Source of the DNA: Centropus unirufus
Lineage: Eukaryota; Chordata; Aves; Cuculiformes; Centropidae
Assembly (NCBI GenBank): GCA_013397695.1
Contig: VYZI01000029.1
Span: 4,543,740 to 4,607,739 of the forward strand
Length of the DNA: 64,000 bases
Reading direction: 5' to 3'
The first letter of the stretch is position 1, and each line of letters starts with the position of its first letter. Shown piece by piece: positions 14,428 through 24,795 of the stretch. The position numbers and the translations under genes were made by a program. The notes under the pieces are model-generated. The model saw only the letters and a program-made list of their open reading frames with translations, searched no databases and was not told the origin of the DNA.

Positions 14428-15220
14428 CATAGAATCATAGAATCTTCTGGTTGGAAAAGACCTTCAAGATCATTGAGTCCATCCCGCCCACTATTAAGCC
14501 ATATTCCCGAGAACTTCACCTACCTGACTTTGAAAAAGCTCCGGGAATGGTGACTCAACCACCTCCTTGGGCAGCCTGTTCCCACTGCCCTTTTGCTGAA
14601 GAAATGTTTCTTGATGTCTAATCTGAACCTCCCAGGGTGTGACTTGAGGCAATTCCCTCTCATCCCGTTCACCTATCACGAACACCCACCTTACTACAAC
14701 CTCCTTTCAGCCTCCTCCAGGCTAAACAATCCCATTTCCCTCAGCCGCTCCTCATAAGACTGGTTCTCCAGACTCTTCAAAAGCTTCATTGCTCTTCCCT
14801 GGACACACTCCAGCACCTCAACGTCTTTCTTGGAGAGAGGTGCCAAAAACAACACAGCATTTGAGGTGTGGCCTCACGAGTGCGAGTACAGGGGCAGAAT
14901 CACCTCCCTACAGCCACGCTGCTTCTGATCCAGGCCAAGATGCCATTGGCCACCTCGGCCACCCGGGCACACTGCTGGCTCATGTTCAGCTAGCTGTCAA
15001 ACAACACTCCCAGGTCCTTCTCTCCCAGGCAGCTTTCCAGCCACTCTTCCAAAAGCCTGAAGCCCTGCATGGGGCTTGTGGTATCCCAAGTGGAGAAGTC
15101 AGCACTTGCCCTTGTTTAACCTCATCCTATTGGTCTCAGTATATCAATTCAGCTCATTCAGATCACTTCGTAGAGCCTTTCTACCCTCAAGAAGATTCAC
15201 ACGTCCTCCCAGCACTGTTA
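14428..15220 (-). mobile_element. CR1 LINE, 5'-truncated copy
   Basis: The left edge begins TCATAGAATCATAGAATC, the reverse complement of the ATTCTATGA repeats that end CR1 elements, so the element lies on the minus strand with its 3' end at left. The following text (TTGGAAAAGACCTTCAAGATC, then CACCTCCTTGGGCAGCCTGTTCC and TCCTCATAAGACTGGTTCTCC) is typical of the avian CR1 3' region. It then runs back through what would be the C-terminal part of the ORF2 reverse-transcriptase protein, with stops and indels, so it is dead. The right edge fades at about 15.2 kb and was placed by eye. CR1 elements insert by target-primed reverse transcription and are usually 5'-truncated, as here. Confidence 0.92.
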
Positions 15221-16626
15221 TCCCTGTGATTATGGTCCGAAACGGTGAGAAAAGGAAAGAGTCCATCTTCAGACAACTTTCCATGTATCACCTTGATGTT
15301 CACAGTGACCCTCCTACCTAGTTCCTACTGAATGATTTCTATCATACAACATTGTAGGAGATAGCATGCCCTGGAGACCCACTGTAATTTTGCATTGACC
15401 CAAAAATAACATTTGACAGTATAGAGGTTGTAGACTAAGATGTATGTCACCTAAGAGGGGATATAAATTACCTGGTTTGATTCTTTGCCTTTTGTTTTGT
15501 TTAGCAGGTGTAAAATTAAATTAAAAAAAACAAAACACCCTCAAGGTCTGCCCACCTTCCCCGCTGATTGCACTCATATTCTTTTTTCCTCCCTTCTTAG
15601 TTTTGCACGTATTTTTAACATTAGTATCTCTATGCATCTTGACCCCAGACCTGACCCGCTGGCTATGCAGCCACACTAACGAAAACTGAATTCTCTTGAT
15701 TCAGGGGCACAGACAAAATTGAACTGCCTCTTTCCCAAAACACATCTATGCTCTGGCTGCTGTCCCAGTAGGAGCAGCAGCAGGCAGCCTAACTCTCCAG
15801 GATCTGCCTGGGCAAAATAGACCAGAGCCACCACTGCCTGCCACTAGAGCCCTTTTATTGTCACCAACAAGCCACCTCCCTCTTCTTATTCCCCTGCTGA
15901 GTACTGGCCCTGCCCAGAGCTACTCGAATGAAAATCCCTCTGCTACATGCTCGTGATCCCCATCACAAAAATCCCCCTTACGTCAACTAGAGAAAGCAAC
16001 AAATGGTCACGTCAGAAATTACTTTTCCATATGGGACTGAATGGCAGCCGGTTGGGGCATTGCTGTGGATCAGGAATACCTTTCTAGCCACTGTTACAAT
16101 CTAAATACAATGGGCAGAAATAAACTTCAGAAGCAGGTTGTTCATTGAAGTATTTTTGAATGACCCATCAGTGACTGAGTCAAGGCACTCTATTTTTTAA
16201 TCATCGTCATTATGTTTTAAAACAATAAACTAAAGTGAAAAATAAATCCCAGCCTAGCACTGATTCAAGTATTTTTTTTCAGCAATATTACTGTTTCTTC
16301 ATTTTTAAGCCTCAAAAAGCATCAGGGCCCTAGATGAATAAAGGACAAATTTAAGTATGTACAAATATATAAAGAAAAATATAGTCACCCACGTATTTTT
16401 TGCTTTTAATAGGTGGGACTGTGATATAGCTCGCTCAAGGACCAGTGAGGACTTGGGAGCAATTTGGTTCCCTCTTGCCTTTGTTTTAGGCACTGTCCCA
16501 CCTCCTTGTGCTCAGTTTTCCCATTTAGATCACGGAATATATAAAAAGGAAAGTGTTTTGAAATCAGTAACAGAAGAGATTACCTAAGGACAAGGCAATA
16601 TTACCCAGGAGAAGTAAGAAAGTTGA
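15221..16626. other. Single-copy DNA, no gene recognised
   Basis: AT-leaning DNA between the CR1 copy and the short ORF at 16.6 kb. No repeats or coding signals that I can support. Confidence 0.5.
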
Positions 16627-16875
16627 AGAGAAGGATCTAGGAAAGAAGGACAACTGATCCAAGGGGTGGCTGAGATCCAGCACAGTGGGATCAGTTATCA
16701 GTGGGGCTTAGCACAGGGGGTTCAGGAGGAAATGAGATCTCCCATGAGCTCTTCATCTGAGGGAAGTATCACAGTGGTCATCCGAGAAGACAATCCTACA
16801 CAAACCCTGCCCACGCTGACCTCCCAGGAGCCAGTTTCTGTTCTCCTCATGGCACATGAGGAAGCTGATGATTAA
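16627..16875 (+). other. Unrecognised 82-codon open frame with coding-like composition
   Basis: The frame is open from just after a TGA at 16624-16626 to a TAA at 16873-16875. Seen: many codons of purine-N-pyrimidine or GNN type, and a protein ending in an acidic tail (LLMAHEEADD). The middle is rich in Ser, Thr, Glu and Val (SSSSEGSITVVIRED). I do not recognise the family. It has no in-frame ATG near its start (the first is about 30 codons in) and no clear splice acceptor. It may be a terminal exon, a fragment of an old retroelement or a chance ORF. No function is proposed. Confidence 0.2.
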
Positions 16876-19800
16876 CACTGGGAACAGGTGATTAGCGGTG
16901 ACCAAACCTCAGTGCATGAAGGCATCTCCGCCAGCATGCCTGAAATGAAAGGTCGCGTACCTTGGCAGATAAACAAGGAGAATTCCTGGTCATCCTCACA
17001 GTGAGAAGAGGCGAGATACTAACCAAGGACCTGTTGAGTATTAGGCCTTCATTCTCGCATACGTGTCTTCCTGCAGTTCACACACGGTTCCTGTGGTGTG
17101 GCTGGTCCTCAGTGTCCTTACAAGATCTCTGCTCCTGGCCATGCCCCTGGGTGGAGGCTCAGATTGCAACCCCCAACTACAGCTGAGGGGCTCAGGCTGG
17201 GCCAAATGGCACCAACTGCTGGGGCATCTGGGGCACGGTTCTGCTCTGGCAAATCACAGAGCACACAGCACCCGTGAACATGGAAATACGTTTTTATAGT
17301 TTATAAATGTGTTATATTTTAAAGTGTGTACAATTTTTTTCCTCTATAAATACTGATTCATTCCACATGCTCACACTTGGACTCTCACCAACAGCGCGAA
17401 TCAGAATCATGGTTTTGGGTGCAGAGACCTAAGTTTTCAGCTGTTGCTATTACTTTTGATATTTCAGCTCAAGACCAACTTATTTTAAAAAAGTTTTTAC
17501 AGTTCTCATTAGTAGTAAGCAAATTTATGGCTACAAATAGGGGCTTTTTATGCCTTTGACTAGGTATCTAAAATATCCACACAACCAACCCAAAGTCTGG
17601 GGCAAATTGTCTACTTAATTAATCCAAATTCTGGAGCTGTCATAATTGCAGCCCCACCTGACAACACCGGTAGAATGAGAAAAAAATTTCCCATGCTGAA
17701 GATCCACAAAACCCGAAAAGCTTTGGCTGTAAATTTAGCAGCAACTGAAAATAAAGTTTGCTTCACTTTGTACTTATAACACTTCCTTAACTTACAAAAG
17801 CACAAAGAAAATAAAAAATGGGGAATACAATTTCCATTGCAGTATTACAAGGGCTCAGCCTCAAAGCACTCAATCAATTTAAACCTCAGGAAAAAAATAA
17901 GGAAGATAAGGCTTTCTGCCCAGGGCTTCCTTTGCAGCTTTAGACAAGTGATTTAGGGCTTTACTTCAAATGGGACGACATTTCAGCTCAATATCTCTCC
18001 TTTTCACTCTTTCAAGTGCACAAATAACTGAAATGACCACGTAACAGGTGTGTTTCAAGCAGCTTAACACACCTGCAAAAGCACTGAGATGCCCTCCTGC
18101 AAAGTGCGATGATGTCGAAGTTCTTCCACTTTTGAAAGCAAGAGAAGCTGGAGAAAAGCCAACTTCATTTTTTTCCTCGTTAAGAATTATTACTGTAAGA
18201 GCTTGTCTGCACATCCAGAATCACAGTGGACGGAGACAGGATGAGAACTTAAATCTATAGCTTGGTATCTCCATGTCCAGCTCCTCAGAAACAGAAGTGC
18301 TCACTTCAGAACAGCACCCCAGTAAGGCTCACAAGTAGCTACTACTAAAGAGCCCTACTGGAATAACTTCCCTTCCTAGACGAGTCCTGAATTTGCTGTG
18401 CTGCTAACCAATTAGTTTGTTTACTAACACCTACAGCTACTGAAACAAATATTCGTTTGCCATTTCATTTTAGGATTAAGTTAAGGTTGCCCATGTAGGA
18501 CAATTACAATTCCTCTGCACAGACATAGGTGAAGCTGCTGTTTCCTTGTCAATGAGCAGGAAATCCCCTAAAGCCAAGGGAGATGAAAAAGAGCAGTCTG
18601 AGAAACATGCTCACTTCTGACCTATGATAATCATTTCTCTGAGTGCCAAGTTCAACAAACAACAGGATCGTACCAGTGACTGCTTTCATCTCGAAGGGGG
18701 AGCTGGGTGGGGAATGCTTTTCCTGTGCTGTCAAAGTATGCTTTCATGTCCTTGAAAAAACTTGGGGTCTGTAAAAGGATGAAACACAAGCCTGACAATT
18801 TGTGCTCTGTTTCTGTAAGAAATATACGATGAGAGGAACTGCTACTCATGGTAAACATGGATTACCTACTTGGGGCTGCAGCTCAGCACAGCAATCTGAC
18901 CCCAGCCTTCAAGTGGCCCTGCTGAGCGTCCCAACCACTGGGACAAGAGATCTGTGGGACCTTTCCTAAGCAGTTTATCCTTCTCCTCCACATACCCTCC
19001 TCTGGGCTCCACAGACGCCATGCCAAGGTGCTCGACCTCTTCCTAGGAACACTAGTAGGTCTGTTTTTACCACAAGTTTCATTTTCGAAAATGCATGGCT
19101 ACTCAAGGACAACAAAAGTCTCTTGCAGCCCTCCTAACAGTGAAAGCAGACCAAGTTATCTCCCCTACATGATGATCATGATTGCACTTGAGGACCTGGC
19201 TGTTTTCCAGTGCTGTGGCTAGTACTGGTACTGAAGTATCAAAGAACAGATCAAAAAAACCCCAAACTAATCAACCAAAAACAGACAAACAAAGACTGTA
19301 AAAACGTCCTGCCAGGCACCGGTAAATCATAGAAGAGGAAGGACAGTACACACTCCTCCTTTTCCACTACGTCAATAAAATCTACCCTGTCTTTCCAAGA
19401 CCCCCTTTGCAATCACTGTTTGTTCACATTTCCTAACCATTACAAATAGCAAACAGGCTTTAGAAAATTAATCTAAATGACTGAAAAGCTGGAACAGTAG
19501 AGGAAAAGGACCATAGGATTGCCTGCTGGGTGTCCAAAGGCATCTAAGACCTGCTTTGCTCCCCCCATCTATCAAAGTTATGGGAGGCGACTCATAGCCC
19601 TCATTCTCCCCTCCAAAATACTTCAATGCCCACTCACCTGCAGCTGGTGGCAAACTCTAGCCACAGAGCATTGCTACTAAGCTTCCAACAGAGCACAAAA
19701 ATCTAATTCCTCTTTCCTACAGTCACTCTAATCTGGCTGTCCATACACTTGCCCAGTTGAGAAGGACTATTGGACTTTACCTGAAGACCTCAGTCTTGCA

Positions 19801-21739
19801 CTTAACTCAACGGGAAAGTGCCACTAGGACCCTGGTCTGTTTAAGTACTTCAGTATATATTTCCTTTCCAGGAGTAAAATCTTTCATTTAAAGTAAAATT
19901 AAAAAAAAGCCACGCACAAGACATTGGCTGGAGTTCATACTGAGTATCATATGATGCGTCTATTTTACCTTTTCTAACACTCGGTGACTTTCAGGAAAAA
20001 ACTTTTATTTCCGTTTCCTACATCAAGCCGCATTTACCTTATCAGTCCACCCAAAGGCCCCACAGAGCTTTATTAGTGGTACCCCACCCCCTGCACCCAG
20101 CCAACAGCCCCTCTGAACCCCAGAGGGGCAGAACAAGGACCAGGGGGCAGGACCCAAGCCCTTGCAGGCTGGGGGAAAAAACAAAAAAAAACGAGCAAAG
20201 CGGCAAGGAACTTCTCACAGCTGTTTTTGCGTGGCTCACTGGGGTTCTGAATGCTCTATTGATTCCATAGCACTAAAACAGATTTGTAGCCCCTGTGTGT
20301 GTGCAAGACAGGGATCTCCTTCAGCTATAATCTCCAGCAGCTGTCAAAGACTGGAATGGCTTGTAATTGGCTGGCACACCAAAATCAACGAAGATTTTTG
20401 GGCTACTTGCCTAAGGGGCAACCCATCTGAACCGGAGGAACCAATCAAAGTAGTTTTCCTGCCTTGATCAGTGGGCCAGGGTCTCTCAAGCTACGGGATT
20501 TTTTTTTAAGCATTCAGACCATAGCTCTGCAGCAGACTAGAGAAAATAAATAACAGCACCCTCATGAACTCATGCCACCCAGAAACCTAGCTATTCCGGT
20601 GGTTTCTTGTTGAGGATGTATTTTCAACAGGACTGAAAGTGCAGTGGGACTGCTCTTTTGTGAGACCCACTGGAGGAACAACTACCAGTGCCTCACCACC
20701 ACAGTGATAAGTCTTAAAACAGTGGCAGCTAGAATTTATTTGGCAATATGGAGGTAGCATCACCATAACTTACGTCTTCAGAGCACCTTCTCTTATTACT
20801 CTTGACTTAGTTTCAGTTAGGAATTAATTTAAGGGTAACTTTTTTCGTTTTAGCCAAAACTAGAAATCCAATCCAATTATTGTCCATCAGCGTTCTGCCA
20901 ATGGAACACAGGCAAAAACAAGTATTGGTAGTCAAGACTCAGCACCCCTCCCAAGTAAAATACCCTCAGAATAGACTTTTGCACATAAGAATTTGGCCAC
21001 TTTTTTGTACAGGAAGTTTAAAAAAAAGCTTTTAATCAGTACATCTGTTTCCTTACATCTGTTTCCCAATGCCTACACCTTGATATAATTCTAATGTGCT
21101 GGGTGAAACTTTCAACAGGGTGGTCAAATTTCTCTTTCATGCAATGTTTGGCAGGAGAAGAAATCATCCCAAATTTTGACTGGGAATGATACGACTGGGA
21201 AGTTGTACGACCAGCAATATAATGGGAACTTTTATGAAAATGTGTTACTACTAAAACTATGTTTTGAAACAGCCATGAAGCAAAAAAAATTAAATCAATT
21301 GGGAGAAAGTTTGTTGCATTGTCTCCTATTTGGCAAAATACTCCCACATAGCTATAAGCAAATAAAGAATATAGGTCAGCCTTCAGAATTCAAGCCTGCA
21401 ACAGGATTTGCTTTTCTTTTTTTTAAATGGATTCAAAGGAAACAGGCGTCGAGGAAAACCACGCATGCAATGACATTTTCACAGGAAACTTCAAACCTCA
21501 CTGGAGTTAATTTAGACTCTACATCCCATTATTGTGGAAAGAGACCTGCTCTGGTTCTCAGCAACTAGAACGCACCGGGTTATCCTAACTTGCCTCCAGT
21601 CAGTATTCCCAAGGAATGCGTCCCGTCTCCAAGAACTTGCAAACAGCTCTGGCTGCTTCCTGGGGAGGGGACAGGGGGTGCCGGTGCGGGGTGTTCCACT
21701 CACACGCTGCTTGTTTATTTTCAATCCTCTGCTTACACA
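16876..21739. other. Single-copy DNA, no gene recognised
   Basis: About 4.9 kb of repeat-poor DNA. ORFs up to about 130 codons (for example 21176-21568 on the plus strand) show no known domain and read through AT-rich codons. CpG frequency starts to rise after about 21.55 kb, on the approach to the CpG island. Confidence 0.5.
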
Positions 21740-21949
21740 TAAAATGTCCCGGAGCCAAAAGCAACCGCACGGGCTGGTGACTGGGCGAGGCGCCCGAGCT
21801 CCTTTCCTTCCCCCTTTTCCTCCCTCTTCGTACTTATTTACTCATTAAAGCGGGGCAGGAAAGGAGCCCCAAGCGCCCGGCGGGCACCGCGGAGCCCCCC
21901 GCCCCACGGCGCCGGGCAAGGGGGCAGCGCGGGGCTCTCGACCCTCCCC

Positions 21950-22156
21950 GTGCCCCCCGCTCCCCGATCTCCCTCGTTCTTGCTGCATCCTTGTCCCTCT
22001 CTCCAGTGCCCCCCACCCTCTCTGCACCCCAAATCCGCTCCCGATGCCCCCCGCCCTCGCTGCACCGCAGCCCCGATGCCCCCCAACTCCGCTCCCCGAT
22101 GCCCCCCGCCCTCTCTGAACCCCAACTCCAGTCCCGGTGCCCCCCGCCCTCTCTGC
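21950..22156. repeat. C-rich minisatellite running into the gap
   Basis: The core GRTGCCCCCC recurs at about 21950, 22005, 22043, 22075, 22099 and 22136, giving spacings of 55, 38, 32, 24 and 37 bases. Units carry variants of CGCCCTCTCTGCACCCC followed by AACTCCGCTCCC. The minus strand therefore has repeated runs of four to six G separated by short loops, a pattern able to form G-quadruplexes. Proline/serine-rich ORFs read across this repeat are artefacts of its composition. The array is cut by the assembly gap, so its true length is unknown. Confidence 0.85.
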
Positions 22157-22929
22157 NNNNNNNNNNNNNNNNNNNNNNNNNNNNNNNNNNNNNNNNNNNN
22201 NNNNNNNNNNNNNNNNNNNNNNNNNNNNNNNNNNNNNNNNNNNNNNNNNNNNNNNNNNNNNNNNNNNNNNNNNNNNNNNNNNNNNNNNNNNNNNNNNNNN
22301 NNNNNNNNNNNNNNNNNNNNNNNNNNNNNNNNNNNNNNNNNNNNNNNNNNNNNNNNNNNNNNNNNNNNNNNNNNNNNNNNNNNNNNNNNNNNNNNNNNNN
22401 NNNNNNNNNNNNNNNNNNNNNNNNNNNNNNNNNNNNNNNNNNNNNNNNNNNNNNNNNNNNNNNNNNNNNNNNNNNNNNNNNNNNNNNNNNNNNNNNNNNN
22501 NNNNNNNNNNNNNNNNNNNNNNNNNNNNNNNNNNNNNNNNNNNNNNNNNNNNNNNNNNNNNNNNNNNNNNNNNNNNNNNNNNNNNNNNNNNNNNNNNNNN
22601 NNNNNNNNNNNNNNNNNNNNNNNNNNNNNNNNNNNNNNNNNNNNNNNNNNNNNNNNNNNNNNNNNNNNNNNNNNNNNNNNNNNNNNNNNNNNNNNNNNNN
22701 NNNNNNNNNNNNNNNNNNNNNNNNNNNNNNNNNNNNNNNNNNNNNNNNNNNNNNNNNNNNNNNNNNNNNNNNNNNNNNNNNNNNNNNNNNNNNNNNNNNN
22801 NNNNNNNNNNNNNNNNNNNNNNNNNNNNNNNNNNNNNNNNNNNNNNNNNNNNNNNNNNNNNNNNNNNNNNNNNNNNNNNNNNNNNNNNNNNNNNNNNNNN
22901 NNNNNNNNNNNNNNNNNNNNNNNNNNNNN
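22157..22929. other. Assembly gap (773 N)
   Basis: A run of N inside the CpG island. Extreme GC content and tandem repeats are a well-known cause of dropout in bird assemblies. Apparent ORFs of 300-395 codons that span the run are not real. Confidence 0.99.
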
Positions 22930-23020
22930 AAAAAGAGAAAAAGAAAAAGAAAAAGAAAAAGAAAAAGAAAAAGAAAAAGAAAAAGAAAAAGAAAAAGAAA
23001 AAGAAAAAGAAAAAGAAAAA
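22930..23020. repeat. (AAAAAG)n hexanucleotide tract
   Basis: About 15 units of AAAAAG with one imperfect unit at the left end, giving 91 bases of pure purine on the plus strand directly at the gap edge. The translations (Lys-Glu, Lys-Arg or Phe-Ser runs) are meaningless. Long homopurine tracts can adopt triplex structure and are prone to length change. Confidence 0.95.
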
Positions 23021-23350
23021 TCCACCCTTAATTACGCGCAGCTTGGGAAAGACAGCGCTTAATTAGCGCGCATTCCCGCGCCGCAAGCCCCAGCCGAACC
23101 CCTGCTCGTCTCCTAAGTCCAAAACGTTGGTCCCGACCTAATTATTTCCACCCCTCCTCTGAAATCACCGGGGGAAAGTGTGGCTCCCGCAGATCCCATC
23201 GCTGCGCCCGTAGGCGCTTCTCCGCTGGGAGCAGTTTTGCGCGGGCGGGCAGGGAATGCTCCTGGGGTCGTTATCATCCTTCGCAGCGACAGGGCTCTCA
23301 GCCGACCCTTCCCTGTCTCCCAGGTGCACAATCCAGGACGGGACCGCGTT

Positions 23351-24164
23351 TAGTTTCCAAAGAAAGGAGATAGTCTGAGAGAGCAGCATCCAGGCAGTGC
23401 CAAGATGGGACATAACCAACTGGATCCATCAATGGGGAAGATGGGGAGAAATGGAGATTGTGCAGGGCGAAAGAAACAAAGGTGTTATTTCTCTTTCCTT
23501 AATGCATAACCACAATGAAAGCAGTGATACAAGCTTAATCCTAGAGCAAACAGGTTAAAAAGTAAAGCTCGGGTCTCTAAAAGCTCCCACCACCGATAAA
23601 CAGGCAGGGAGATGGAAATCATCACATGAGGACACTCAAAGCTCATCTGAAAAGCACGCTCAACAGCATCTATCAGTGAGATATACGGTGAAATTACTAC
23701 ATTTTTAAGTCATCTGGAAGTCCTAGAGGGGTTGGTTGAAGAGACACCTGACCTGCTAGTGTTGTCAGTGTGGTGAGGTTTCAGGAGATGGAGAACAGTG
23801 TGTGGGGCCCGTGCTCAGGAAGTAAAGGGAGCACCACAGGTAGTCTGGGTAGCCTGACATCAGCTACAGGCTGAAGAGCTGCGGTCATCAGCTAATACGC
23901 AGTGAAAAGAAGAGGACAACCAAGACTAGTCTTTTTTTAAAAAAAAAAAAAAAAGATCTTGTTAAACAGGTCTTTTACTGCCTTGTTTTATATGATTACA
24001 CATTAAATTGCCAGAAGTATGAGCTTGAGTGTAGTAGATTTCTGCTAGGCGCTTGATTTAGTAAGAGAAAAAAGCGAGCACAACACAAAACTAGTAAAAC
24101 CCAAACAGATGAAGAACTAAATGAAAAGATGAATCATCAAGAAGCCCTAGCATCTAATGAAGGT
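23351..24164. other. Single-copy DNA downstream of the CpG island
   Basis: CpG content falls back to background. A T7/A16 run lies at 23932-23954. No coding segment can be supported. Confidence 0.5.
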
Positions 24165-24265
24165 GATTCTGTTGGGGAGCTCTGGGGACGGTCTTCAGTG
24201 TTTTCATCAGCAATCTAGAGACTAATTATCTCAAACAGCTTTAAAAGACTAAATAAATAACCATT
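24165..24265 (+). mobile_element. Possible very old CR1-type reverse transcriptase fragment
   Basis: In one frame the plus strand reads VFSVFISNLE near 24192-24221. This resembles the LFNIFINDLD block that precedes the catalytic YADD-type motif in CR1 reverse transcriptases. Upstream, CTGTTGGGGAGCTCTGGGG resembles the preceding LGPVL codons, one frameshift away. Beyond about 24265 the similarity is lost and stops appear. The match is short and by eye only, so this could be coincidence. Confidence 0.33.
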
Positions 24266-24774
24266 GGCAGCAATTTTAGATGGAGTAAATATTACCAGAG
24301 TGACAATGAGGACAAGGTAGTCACAGAGTTTATTTAATCAGGATTTAATGTCTAGTAAGGATTATTTAATAAACTCAGTTCTTCCAAACAAGTAAGTTTT
24401 AATATGGCCAAGAAGAAGAAAATAAAGAAGAAAGAAAGTCAAGACTTGCAGGATGGAACTATCCATCCTACGGGGCCAAGGAAGGTGTGTTAGAAAGCTG
24501 CTCAGAGAAATTCAACACAAGGTCTGAGTGAGCTAGGGCTGGTACAAAAGGAAGCTGATTTTCACATATGGGCGTGTGAACAGGAAAGGGGTAGGCAGAA
24601 GTCCAGTTACACTATTGCACTCTTCATCAGACAGAAATTTCTGTCTCATGTCCAGTGTTTTCTGCTCCTTAAAAAATGTTGAATGATGGGAGAAAGCTCA
24701 GAAGAGATCCACACGAAAAGGAGGAAAGTTTAGAAGGTGCTCTCCAACAAAGAGCTTGGAGAAGGCTGCTGCAG

Positions 24775-24795
24775 ACTCTTTGCTCAGCAAAGAGT
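24775..24795. other. Perfect 10-bp palindrome with 1-base centre
   Basis: ACTCTTTGCT, one C, then AGCAAAGAGT: the two arms are exact reverse complements. It is short enough for a dimeric transcription-factor site, but no factor can be named with confidence. It is not part of a recognised repeat. Confidence 0.6.

Larger units (their letters stand above)
21740..23350. promoter_or_regulatory. CpG island, probable promoter, interrupted by assembly gap
   Basis: Seen: CpG density and GC content jump sharply compared with flanks on both sides of the N gap. Examples are GGCGAGGCGCCCG near 21785, GCGCCCGGCGGGCACCGCGG near 21872, and TTAGCGCGCATTCCCGCGCC near 23063. GC boxes of Sp1 type occur at 21895-21905 (CCCCCCGCCCC) and 23243-23248 (GGGCGG). 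There is no TATA box at an obvious place. Known: unmethylated CpG islands in vertebrates usually mark promoters, often TATA-less and dispersed. Inference: this is the most likely transcription start region in the window. Direction and gene cannot be read; a CAG/GTGCAC step near 23321 on the plus strand is only a weak donor candidate. The centre of the island is missing from the assembly. Confidence 0.7.

Noticed and set aside
14789..15229. 146-codon plus-strand ORF
   Set aside because: Antisense frame inside a minus-strand CR1; not a gene.
21838..23066. ORFs of 300-395 codons across the CpG island
   Set aside because: They exist only because N was translated as X. The rest is the C-rich minisatellite (Pro/Ser) and the AAAAAG repeat (Lys/Glu/Phe/Ser).
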